A model generated the notes under the pieces. That model was not told where the DNA came from and made no database searches. It saw only the letters and a list, made by a program, of their open reading frames with translations. Of a stretch of 64,000 nt of DNA, positions 27,883 to 35,697 are shown piece by piece. This stretch comes from Pseudomonas sp. KU26590 (GTDB lineage Bacteria > Pseudomonadota > Gammaproteobacteria > Pseudomonadales > Pseudomonadaceae), in assembly GCF_026153515.1 (NCBI RefSeq), contig NZ_CP110644.1, positions 1,827,501-1,891,500 on the forward strand. Reading direction: 5' to 3'. A program made the translations under genes and the position numbers. The stretch's first letter is position 1, and every line of letters starts with the position of its first letter.

Positions 27883-29094
27883 TCAGTCGCGTCGCAGCGG
27901 CACCGATTGCCCTCCCAGGTAATCCATGGCCGCCAGCACGCCGCTGGACTGCAGTTTCACCCCGGCCATTTGCAGGCCCATTTCGCAGCCGGTCAGGGTG
28001 GCCATCAGCATCAGGTCGTTGCAGTCGCCCAAGTGGCCGATGCGGAACATGCGGCCTTTCATCTTGCCCAGGCCTGTACCGAGGGACATATCGAAACGCT
28101 CGTAAATGGTCTTGCGCACCTGGTCGGCGTCGATGCCTTCTGGCGTCATCACGCCGGTGAGCACGGGGCTGTAAACGCTCGGGTCGGCGCACTGGATTTC
28201 CAGGCCCCAAGCCGTCACGGCGGTGCGGCAGGCTTTTGCCAGACGGTTATGACGGATGAACACATTGTCCAGGCCTTCGCCGAGGATCATGTCCAGCGCT
28301 TCGGACAAGCCGTACAACAAGTTGGTGTTCGGCGTGTACGGCCAGTAACCGGTCTTGTTCATCTCGATGATGTCGTCCCACGCCCAGAAACTGCGGGGCA
28401 AACCGGCACGCTTGCTGGCCTCGATGGCTTTGGGCGACAGGGCGTTGAAGCTGATGCCCGGCGGCAACATCAGGCCTTTCTGCGAGCCGGAAACTGTCAC
28501 GTCCACGCCCCACTCATCATGACGATAGTCGGCGGACGCCAAACCGGAGATGGTGTCGACCAGCAGCAGGGCAGGGTGGCCCGCCGCATCAATGGCCTTG
28601 CGCACGGAAGCGATGTCCGACGTCACGCCGGTGCTGGTCTCGTTGTGTACGACGCAGACGGCTTTGATGCGATGCGAGCTGTCTGCCCGCAAGTGGTCTT
28701 CGATCATTTGCGCATCGACGCCACCGCGCCAGCCTTCAATGCCGGGCCGACCGATGAACTGCGGCTTGAGGCCGAGACTCAGGGCCATCTTCTGCCACAG
28801 CGTCGCGAAATGGCCGGTCTCGAACATCAACACTTCGTCGCCCGAACTCAGGGTGTTGCACAGCGCCGCTTCCCAGGCACCGGTGCCCGACGCCGGATAA
28901 ATCACCACCGGATGCACGGTCTTGAAGATCTGCTTGATGCCTTCCAGCACCTTGAGCCCCAGCTCGCCGAACTCCGGGCCGCGGTGGTCAATGGTGGGGT
29001 AACTCATCGCGCGAAGGATGCGATCCGGCACCGGGCTAGGCCCTGGAATCTGAAGGAAGTGGCGACCGGCAGGGTGGAAATCGAGCTTCAGCAT
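27883..29094 (-). CDS. Class-V aminotransferase, serine/alanine-glyoxylate type
   Basis: A 403-residue PLP enzyme of the AGXT/serine-glyoxylate aminotransferase group. It opens with the typical PGPSPVPDRILRAMSYPTIDHRG, here seen as IPGPSPVPDRIL and DHRGPEF. PLP-binding residues are D180 (LLLVDTISG) and the Schiff-base Lys K206 (VSGSQKGLMLPPG). It likely transfers an amino group to glyoxylate or pyruvate. GGAGA precedes the ATG and the operator palindrome lies 26 bases upstream. It heads the unit with the MFS transporter and hydratase. Confidence 0.87.
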   Translation of the reverse strand: MLKLDFHPAGRHFLQIPGPSPVPDRILRAMSYPTIDHRGPEFGELGLKVLEGIKQIFKTVHPVVIYPASGTGAWEAALCNTLSSGDEVLMFETGHFATLWQKMALSLGLKPQFIGRPGIEGWRGGVDAQMIEDHLRADSSHRIKAVCVVHNETSTGVTSDIASVRKAIDAAGHPALLLVDTISGLASADYRHDEWGVDVTVSGSQKGLMLPPGISFNALSPKAIEASKRAGLPRSFWAWDDIIEMNKTGYWPYTPNTNLLYGLSEALDMILGEGLDNVFIRHNRLAKACRTAVTAWGLEIQCADPSVYSPVLTGVMTPEGIDADQVRKTIYERFDMSLGTGLGKMKGRMFRIGHLGDCNDLMLMATLTGCEMGLQMAGVKLQSSGVLAAMDYLGGQSVPLRRD

Positions 29095-29119
29095 CGGTGT
29101 CTCCTTGTTTTTATAGTTT

Positions 29120-29141
29120 TGTATTTTGAATTCAAAATTAA
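29120..29141. promoter_or_regulatory. Operator-like palindrome before the aminotransferase operon
   Basis: It contains the perfect 16-base palindrome ATTTTGAATTCAAAAT (29123-29138). It sits just before the aminotransferase ribosome site, in the intergenic region shared with the divergent GntR gene, and shares its core with the sites at 23859 and 29248. Confidence 0.75.
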
Positions 29142-29247
29142 CTTAGCACAGGGCAATGCTGTGTCAAACGGCCTAATTACGCTAATCTCCCCAGCGAACT
29201 GGAGCATTTTCGAATAAGGACTCGGTGCCAGAGCGAGTCCGATAAGG

Positions 29248-29263
29248 ATTTTGTATGCAAAAT
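29248..29263. promoter_or_regulatory. Autoregulatory operator candidate over the GntR start codon
   Basis: ATTTTGTATGCAAAAT is identical to the 29123 palindrome at 14 of 16 positions and is itself an inverted repeat (ATTTTG-N4-CAAAAT). It contains the ATG of the regulator at 29255. Confidence 0.65.
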
Positions 29264-29992
29264 TTCGACGGGCTATACAATCAAACGGGCGACCAACCGG
29301 CTGCACGACTAATTCCAAAGGTCGAACGCCAGCGCCTGCACGACATCGTCATCGATCACCTGCGCGGCTTTATTACCGAAGGCGTACTCGCGCCGGGTAC
29401 CAAGCTCAACGAGCGAGAGCTGTGCGAAACACTCGGCATCTCCCGCACGCCATTGCGTGAAGCGCTGAAAGTGCTGGCCATGGAAGGGCTGATCGAAATC
29501 AACCCGAACCGTGGCGCCAGCGTCGCGCGCATGTCCGAGCTGGAGATCCGCGAAACCTTCGAACTGATGAGCGGCATCGAAGCCTTCGCCGGGGAGCTGG
29601 CCTGTGAGCGCATCACTGCCCAGGAAATCGACGACATCAAAGCGCTGCACTACGCCATGGTGGTCAGCAAAAACCAGAACGACCTACCGGGTTACTACCA
29701 GCGCAACCGCGCCATCCACGACCTGATCAACCTGGCCGCGCGCAACTCGGCGCTGCGACAGGTCTACCTGTCGCTGAACCGGCGCATCCACGCATTACGC
29801 TTTCTCTCCAACCACCAGGCCCCAAAGTGGGACCGCGCGCTGCATGACCACGAAGAAATGATCGAGGCCCTGCAAGCCCGGGACGGCAAGCGGCTGAGCA
29901 GCATCCTGCGCCACCACCTGCTGGAAAAACGCGATGCCCTGATGCTCCTCGTCAGGGATGAATCCGAGCACCCGGATTCCATTCGCCGTTGA
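29255..29992 (+). CDS. GntR-family regulator, FadR/FCD subfamily
   Basis: A 245-residue repressor or activator. The N-terminal winged helix (LNERELCETLGISRTPLREA near residues 50-68, then LKVLAMEGLIEINPNRG) is followed by an FCD helical ligand-binding domain (MSELEIRETFELMSGIEAF onward, residues ~90-225), with His and Asp residues likely to bind a metal and a carboxylate effector. It is divergent from the aminotransferase operon and upstream of the SHMT-like gene. Three palindromes identify its probable regulon, including malic enzyme 5 kb away. Confidence 0.9.
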   Translation: MQNFDGLYNQTGDQPAARLIPKVERQRLHDIVIDHLRGFITEGVLAPGTKLNERELCETLGISRTPLREALKVLAMEGLIEINPNRGASVARMSELEIRETFELMSGIEAFAGELACERITAQEIDDIKALHYAMVVSKNQNDLPGYYQRNRAIHDLINLAARNSALRQVYLSLNRRIHALRFLSNHQAPKWDRALHDHEEMIEALQARDGKRLSSILRHHLLEKRDALMLLVRDESEHPDSIRR

Positions 29993-30028
29993 CTGATTGT
30001 TGATTAGCCATTAAGGAGGCTGCCGACG

Positions 30029-31282
30029 ATGCCCCGTGATCTCGATGCATTACTGGCCGCCTGTGCCGACCGATTGCCGCAACTGGAGACCCAGCGCCTG
30101 ATGCTCTATGCCGGCGCCAACCTCCCCAGCGCCCGCGCCATGGCCGCCTACAACCCCGCGCTCAGTGCCTACCCGGCCATGGGCCCGACCGGCCACAAAG
30201 AACAGCCAGACACCGAACTGGTCAGCGAGCTTGAAACCTTCGCCAGCCAGGCCGCCATGACCCTGTTCGGCGCGGCCTGGGCCGAAGTCCGCCTGGCCAG
30301 TTGCACCCTGGCCAACCTGGCGATCTTCCATGCGTATTGCCGACCGGGCGACACGGTGCTGGCACCCGCTGCCGAGCACGGCGGGCATCTGAGCCAACGC
30401 CGTGGCGGCACCGCAGAATTGGCAGGTCTCATCGTTGAAGACTTGCCGTTCGATCGTAGCAACTGCCAGCTGGACGCAGCGCGCGCGGCAGAGATGATCA
30501 CGCACACCCGCCCCAGGCTGGTGGTGCTTGGACGCAGCGTCATGATCAAGGCCGACGACATCGCCCTAGTGGTCACCGCGGCCCGCGCGGTGGGCGCCAA
30601 AACACTGTTCGACGCCTCCCACGTGCTGGGCCTGATCGCCGGCGGCACCTATCCGAACCCGTTTGACGCCGGCGTCGACCTCATCAGCAGCTCCACCTAC
30701 AAAACCCTGCCCGGCCGCCCGCAAGGGCTGGTGCTCGGCCGCGATCCGGAAGACGCAACGCCACTGCGCAAGCTGCTCAACACCCGCCTGCTCGCCAACT
30801 ACGACGCCGGCCGGCTGCCCTCCCTGGCGGTCACCCTCACCGAAGCCCAGGTCAGTGGCCGGGAATACGCCACCCGCATTGTCAGCAACAGCGCGGCGCT
30901 GCATCGCGAGCTGGTCGATGCCGGCTTGCCTGTCATAGGCGCCAATGACGGCGAAGTGCATACCCATCAACTCTTGCTGCCGCTCTCCCTAGACGCCGAT
31001 CCGCGCGCGGTGATGCGCGCTTTGCAGGTGCAGGGGATTCTCATCGGCACCTGCGTCGATCCTTCCCGCGCCGGGCATCAAGCGCTGCGGCTGGGCACGC
31101 AATTCATCACGCGGCAAGGGATGGATGTCTTGGACATGACAGAGGTTGCGCGACTGCTGGGCACTGTTTTGCACGTTGGCGCTTGTGGTCGGCTTCATGC
31201 GCGCCAGGTCGCTGATACGGCGCAGATGGCAGGCCGAATCCAGCAAATGCTGAGCAAAAAAAAGCCGCTGGGAAGCGGCTGA
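30029..31282 (+). CDS. SHMT-like PLP-dependent enzyme
   Basis: A 417-residue fold-type I PLP protein related to serine hydroxymethyltransferase. SHMT-like blocks are the N-terminal NLPSARAMAAY (compare the SENxxSPAV region), DASHVLGLIAGG near residue 195, and the lysine loop SSSTYKTLPGRPQG with K225. Several folate-site residues of true SHMT are not obvious, so it may be an aldolase for a beta-hydroxy amino acid or a racemase rather than a folate enzyme. AAGGAGG precedes the ATG, 37 bases after the GntR gene, so the two are probably cotranscribed. Confidence 0.8.
   Translation: MPRDLDALLAACADRLPQLETQRLMLYAGANLPSARAMAAYNPALSAYPAMGPTGHKEQPDTELVSELETFASQAAMTLFGAAWAEVRLASCTLANLAIFHAYCRPGDTVLAPAAEHGGHLSQRRGGTAELAGLIVEDLPFDRSNCQLDAARAAEMITHTRPRLVVLGRSVMIKADDIALVVTAARAVGAKTLFDASHVLGLIAGGTYPNPFDAGVDLISSSTYKTLPGRPQGLVLGRDPEDATPLRKLLNTRLLANYDAGRLPSLAVTLTEAQVSGREYATRIVSNSAALHRELVDAGLPVIGANDGEVHTHQLLLPLSLDADPRAVMRALQVQGILIGTCVDPSRAGHQALRLGTQFITRQGMDVLDMTEVARLLGTVLHVGACGRLHARQVADTAQMAGRIQQMLSKKKPLGSG
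31256..31281 (-). terminator. Minus-strand intrinsic terminator inside the SHMT-like gene end
   Basis: Read on the minus strand, a 7-bp stem (AGCCGCT/AGCGGCT, 31264-31281) is followed by nine T. It would stop leftward transcription coming from the defence island, and it overlaps the last codons of the plus-strand gene. The gap 31283-31772 holds no gene; one single REP lies at 31607-31630. Confidence 0.65.
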
Positions 31283-31606
31283 AGTTTGGAGCTTGGAGGC
31301 ACCACGTCGGGAGCAACGACGTAGCGAAACGACAGAAACAAAATGCTAAAAGCTGATCAGGCGTTTGACGTTCTCCGGCTTTGGTGTGGGTTTCCATCGT
31401 TCCTGCGCTGGGCGGGTTCGATGGGGTGAAGCCACCTTACGAAGCATCGAACGCAGGGGCAAATGAAACCCGGGTAACTATTTGTTAGCGAAAATGTTAT
31501 GCGGGGAAGGGGGCTTGGGCGGGAACTTTCAGGGCTTCGTGGTGCTTCGCGGCACGGCGCTTTGTATGAGGGCCGCCAGATAGTCCCTGCCACGCACACG
31601 TCCACT

Positions 31607-31630
31607 GTAGGAGCGCGCTTGCCCGCGAAA
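31607..31630. repeat. Single REP, GTAGGAGCGCGCTTGCCCGC class
   Basis: One unpaired REP in the otherwise empty 490-base gap between the SHMT-like and Mrr-like genes. No inverted partner was found nearby. Confidence 0.75.
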
Positions 31631-31772
31631 ACCGTGTCAGCACCTGATTCGTCACTGACGCACCGCCATCTCAGAACGCCGCTGGAGTGTTTGCGCGGCG
31701 GGGGCTTGTTGGTGCGAGATTTGTGCGGAGCACGTCAGGGGTTGGCTGACGTGCTCATCTGGTCTGGCGGCG

Positions 31773-32759
31773 TTACTTCACCATCATCGGCGCGAAAATC
31801 GCCCGGATCCCACGGCATTTTGGATAAGCCACACAACCCCAGAAATTCCCGCCAGCGTTGGCGCCGGTTCTCGCGACACGTATCACCATGGTTTTGCGGC
31901 AGTGCGGGCAAAGAGGCGCCGGGGGCAGGGCAGCAGGTTCAGGCTCAGCTTCTCGTGTGACGGGTGGCGTCGCGGTTGGAGCTGGCGCTTGAACGGGAAT
32001 CGGAGCTGGCGCGGGACTTGGCGTAACGACCACCTCCGGCTCAACGATTGCTGGCTCGACACGCTCGGGTACCACCTCGACCGTCGGCCGTGGCCCGGGC
32101 TTCTTCGATTCGGCGATCCACTGCTTCAACACCGATCCGTCGACCAGTTGCACGTTGCGGCCCGCCGCAAAATCTCTCGCTGGTTTGGTGAACGTCCCGC
32201 TAGTAACTACGAAACCACCGACAGCGCCCTCAGCTGCCATCGCGCCATACAACTCCCGCACCACCGGCACACCGACCTGCACCGAGCGCCATTGCTTGCA
32301 CTGCACCACGTACGTCTCGCCGTCCTTGCGCGCGATCAGATCAATGCCGCCGTCCGGGCCGTTCTTGCCTGTTTCTCGTACTGAGTAGCCGCGCCGGCGT
32401 AAGGCTTCGCCTACCAGTAATTCGAACTCGTGCCAGGAGATGCTCAGCAGTGGGTTGCCTTTGGTGGTGGCCGCGGATTCGAGGAGATTGCGGCGTTTGC
32501 GGCGGCCGATGATTGAGGTGATGGCGCCGGCGGTGAAGATCAATGGCAGCAGGTATTGCCCAAACAACGCGCCGGTGTGCGCCATGGTGCTGAAGACCAC
32601 TGACTGCAAATGTTGTGGGTCGGAGTAGACGGGCATCGGCGCGGTCGCTACCGAGTGCAGGTAAACGCCGGAGCTGATCGCAATGAGCGCGCTGACCCAC
32701 CAGGGTAGTTTGCTGGCGATGTGAAACAGGTCTTCTAAGAGGGAGGTTTTCTTGGCCAT
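31773..32759 (-). CDS. Membrane-anchored Mrr-type restriction endonuclease with C4 zinc finger
   Basis: A 328-residue protein in three parts. Two hydrophobic helices (residues ~20-40 and ~62-85) anchor it. An Mrr-cat nuclease domain follows (EFELLVGEALRRRGY at 111-125, catalytic D140 in GGIDLIARKDG, then Q153-C-K155 in VVQCKQW). After a Pro/Ala-rich linker (VVTPSPAPAPIPVQAPAP) comes a topoisomerase-type C4 zinc finger (CPHC ... GCVAYPKC). Mrr enzymes cut methylated or foreign DNA; the membrane-anchored forms are uncharacterised. It lies at the left edge of the defence island, transcribed away from the methylase. Confidence 0.85.
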   Translation of the reverse strand: MAKKTSLLEDLFHIASKLPWWVSALIAISSGVYLHSVATAPMPVYSDPQHLQSVVFSTMAHTGALFGQYLLPLIFTAGAITSIIGRRKRRNLLESAATTKGNPLLSISWHEFELLVGEALRRRGYSVRETGKNGPDGGIDLIARKDGETYVVQCKQWRSVQVGVPVVRELYGAMAAEGAVGGFVVTSGTFTKPARDFAAGRNVQLVDGSVLKQWIAESKKPGPRPTVEVVPERVEPAIVEPEVVVTPSPAPAPIPVQAPAPTATPPVTREAEPEPAALPPAPLCPHCRKTMVIRVARTGANAGGNFWGCVAYPKCRGIRAIFAPMMVK

Positions 32760-32816
32760 GTCCTTGGTCTTTGTTTGGTCCGTGAGGGTGGAGAGTTGGT
32801 GAGCGCTGCACGACCT

Positions 32817-32840
32817 GTAGGAGTGAGCTTGCTCGCGATG
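32817..32840. repeat. Single REP, GTAGGAGTGAGCTTGCTCGC class
   Basis: One unpaired copy of a further REP class between the Mrr-like and dcm genes. The rest of 32760-33133 shows no gene, and the sequence turns AT-rich just before dcm. Confidence 0.7.
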
Positions 32841-33133
32841 CGGGGTAGCACATGTCAGCCTATCGGCCGTGTTGCTCGTAGCAATAGCTGGTTACGTTTT
32901 CAATCATTTGTCTGAATCGTGCGGCTCTACCCCCACGCTAGGGCATCGGAGAATTATCAAGGCGCTCGACGCAGCCAGCGAAGCTCGCCACAAGGGAATC
33001 TGGCCTGGACCATTTTTGGGTTTTGAATATACTGGTTGCCCATACAGTATTTCGAGGTCTGACAAGACAGCAGTGTGGCGCGGATTCCAAACCTCGAGAA
33101 TGAGGAATTTACATTCATTTTTTGTGGGATAGA

Positions 33134-34606
33134 ATGGTGACCATTCGTCACAGATTTGACCCAGAGACTATTGGTCCTATGAACCTTTTTGAAACCATCC
33201 CTACCCAAGAAGCCCAGCAGGGCCAGCCTGTTGTGCTCCCGGATCCCCACCCAGCCGAGGACATGGCACTGCTTCAAAAGCTGCTCGAAATCTACGACCA
33301 GGGTCAGCTTGCAGCGAAGCTCAATGAAATGGGTTCTCCCCATTGCCGGGAAACTGTAAATCGGTGGGTCAAAGGTAAGGCATCCCCTCGATTGACTCAC
33401 AAAGAATTTAAGTGGCTGGAATCGTTGCTGCCCAAGAAGCCGACAGCCAAGCCTACCTTTACTTTCATTGACCTATTCGCAGGCATTGGCGGTATTCGAA
33501 AGGGATTTGAGTCCATCGGCGGCGAATGCGTTTTTACCTCTGAGTGGAACGAGTATGCAGTCAGGACTTACAAGGCAAATCACTACTGCGACCCCGCGCG
33601 TCATCGATTCAACCAAGACATCAGAACCGTCACTTTGTCGGACAAGCCAGACGTAAGTGAAGACGAGGCGTACGTGAACATTGATCGTGAGATCCCTGAT
33701 CACGACGTTTTGCTGGCTGGTTTTCCTTGTCAGCCGTTCTCGCTGGCAGGCGTCTCAAAAAAGAATTCTCTTGGGCGTAAGCATGGTTTTGAGTGTGAGA
33801 CGCAGGGCACCCTGTTTTTCGATGTTGCCAGGATAATTGCCGCTAAACGTCCGGCAGCGTTTTTGCTGGAGAACGTGAAGAATCTGAAGAGCCATGATAA
33901 GGGAAATACATTCCGCATTATCTGTGAGGCACTTGATGAGCTGGGCTACGAGGTAGCGGATGTCAACGCACCGAAAGGTGCAGATCCGAAGGTCATCGAT
34001 GCAAAGCACTTCGTACCGCAGCACCGCGAACGCATTGTTTTGGTTGGCTTTCGCCGCGATCTGAACGTTCACGGCGGCTTCACGCTGCGCGACATCGATA
34101 AGCTAATCCCTAAGCATCGTCCGAGTTTTGGGGATCTCTTGGATGATGAGGTTGATAGCAAATACATCCTTACGCCGAAGCTTTGGGACTATCTGTACCG
34201 TTACGCTGAAAAACATCGGCAGAAAGGGAACGGCTTCGGGTTCGGCCTTACCCGGCCTAACGATGTCGCAAGGACGCTATCTGCCAGATACCACAAAGAC
34301 GGGTCCGAAATTTTGGTAGATCGGGGATTTATAGAACATCTCGATTTTCATAGCGAACTCAACCAGCTTAATCGGCCCAGAAGACTCACTCCGCACGAGT
34401 GTTCCCGGCTGATGGGATTCGACAAACCTGGCGAGAGCAAGTTTGTAATTCCTGTATCGGATACGCAAGCGTATCGGCAGTTTGGCAATTCCGTAGCAGT
34501 TCCGGTTTTCGAGGCAGTGGCGAGATTAATGAAAGACCGAGTTATTCTTGCGAAGGAAAAATCGACGGCGAACCAATCCCAGATGGAATTTTCGCTACCG
34601 TTGTAG
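33134..34606 (+). CDS. dcm: DNA (cytosine-5) methyltransferase, Dcm orthologue (CCWGG predicted)
   Basis: A 490-residue C5-cytosine methylase that reads like E. coli Dcm along its whole length. Motif I is [20 protein letters not shown] at 111-130, motif [22 protein letters not shown] with catalytic C199, motif [16 protein letters not shown], motif [18 protein letters not shown] and motif [14 protein letters not shown]. The Dcm-type N-terminal helical part ([20 protein letters not shown]) is also kept. Such close similarity, including the target-recognition part ([18 protein letters not shown]), supports CCWGG specificity. ATG 33134 follows GGGA; ATG 33179 is an alternative giving 475 residues, close to the E. 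coli length. vsr follows. Confidence 0.93.
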   Translation: MVTIRHRFDPETIGPMNLFETIPTQEAQQGQPVVLPDPHPAEDMALLQKLLEIYDQGQLAAKLNEMGSPHCRETVNRWVKGKASPRLTHKEFKWLESLLPKKPTAKPTFTFIDLFAGIGGIRKGFESIGGECVFTSEWNEYAVRTYKANHYCDPARHRFNQDIRTVTLSDKPDVSEDEAYVNIDREIPDHDVLLAGFPCQPFSLAGVSKKNSLGRKHGFECETQGTLFFDVARIIAAKRPAAFLLENVKNLKSHDKGNTFRIICEALDELGYEVADVNAPKGADPKVIDAKHFVPQHRERIVLVGFRRDLNVHGGFTLRDIDKLIPKHRPSFGDLLDDEVDSKYILTPKLWDYLYRYAEKHRQKGNGFGFGLTRPNDVARTLSARYHKDGSEILVDRGFIEHLDFHSELNQLNRPRRLTPHECSRLMGFDKPGESKFVIPVSDTQAYRQFGNSVAVPVFEAVARLMKDRVILAKEKSTANQSQMEFSLPL

Positions 34607-34664
34607 CGTCAGAGAGTTATCTGCATTTCCGGAGCATTTTAGCTCCGGCTTTGAGGGAACTCAT

Positions 34665-35144
34665 TTGACTGACATAGTTGACGTTGCAACCCGATCGCGA
34701 ATGATGTCCGGGATTAAGGGAAGGAATACTTCTCCAGAGATCCTTATCCGCAAAGCCATGCATGCCCGAGGCTATCGATTTCGGCTGCATGTGAAGGGAT
34801 TGCCTGGCAAGCCGGATTTGGTGTTGCCAAAGTTCAAATCAGTTATTTTTGTTCACGGTTGTTTTTGGCATGGACACAGTTGTCGGTATTTCAAGATCCC
34901 AAATACTCGTCATGAGTTTTGGATTGATAAGATCACCAATAATCAAAAGCGTGATGAAGCTCAGGTGTTAGAGCTAAGGGCTCTGGGTTGGCGTGTTCTA
35001 ATTATTTGGGAATGCGCCATTAGATTCATAAAGAAGCATCAAACATCGGCGTTGGTTGATCAGGTAAGCTCTTGGCTGGCTTCTGGAGATCTACACCTTG
35101 AGATCGACGAAAAGTCCCTGATGAAAATGCTAGGGAAGTCCTAG
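34665..35144 (+). CDS. vsr: Very short patch repair endonuclease Vsr
   Basis: Nicks next to T:G mismatches made when Dcm-methylated cytosine deaminates (CTWGG opposite CCWGG). At 159 residues it is complete, and its key residues fall at the same numbers as in E. coli Vsr: catalytic D51 and H69, intercalating F67 and W68, zinc ligands C66, H71, C73 and C117 (VHGCFWHGHSCR region). The start is TTG at 34665, with GAGGGAA 6 bases upstream. A longer in-frame reading from 34548 overlaps dcm and is not needed. The 58-base gap after dcm suggests cotranscription. Confidence 0.93.
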   Translation: MTDIVDVATRSRMMSGIKGRNTSPEILIRKAMHARGYRFRLHVKGLPGKPDLVLPKFKSVIFVHGCFWHGHSCRYFKIPNTRHEFWIDKITNNQKRDEAQVLELRALGWRVLIIWECAIRFIKKHQTSALVDQVSSWLASGDLHLEIDEKSLMKMLGKS

Positions 35145-35697
35145 AGATACGCTTCTTGACTAGGCACAATCTCCGGACACCATCGCCAAATCTTTGATTA
35201 TGAAATAAAAAATCCTCGCCGATGGTGAGTACGCCGGTCAGCGCAAGCAATCCCACAAGGAGCTGTTGCTGATAAATACGGATCGGGTTTTGCCCGAAAG
35301 GGTTTGATTGCCCTTATCGCACTCCAACGCGACTTTAAGTCTTTATCTTTGGCTACAGTGAACGTCAGCTTTCTTGAACTCGCAGCTTTGCCGTATTCAA
35401 AAAAGTGTACGGCCAATGATACGGTACCGACACTGATCAATAAAAATACTGGATTATTAACTGGAAATCAGCGTCCCGCTGAAGCTGTGTCATAGGGTAC
35501 TACAGAAGGTATTGATATTACGGTGCTATCAGCCGATGCTAGTAGATGCGCTGAGGACTCGCTACGAGGCCTGTTTAGTCAGCGCACAGCCCCGTCTGTG
35601 ACGGTGAACCGGATGGCAGGGATGGGCCCGACAATGCGCCAAGGCTGTCAGGAGCCCAACTTTGCTGCCATTGGCCCGAAGAATTGCAGGAAGCTCT
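35145..35697. other. Non-coding gap inside the defence operon
   Basis: 553 bases without a convincing gene between vsr and the Z1 gene, although all later genes in the operon overlap. An 8-bp inverted repeat (CACCATCG at 35178-35185, CGATGGTG at 35220-35227) with an AT-rich loop lies soon after vsr. The region may carry a separate promoter for the Z1 module or the remains of a lost gene. Confidence 0.5.

Noticed and set aside
27835..29217. Plus-strand frame (460 codons) opposite the aminotransferase
   Set aside because: Antisense shadow; no motif, no ribosome site.
34548..34664. N-terminal extension of Vsr overlapping dcm
   Set aside because: With the TTG start at 34665 all catalytic and zinc residues fall at the E. 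coli Vsr numbers, so the extension is unnecessary.
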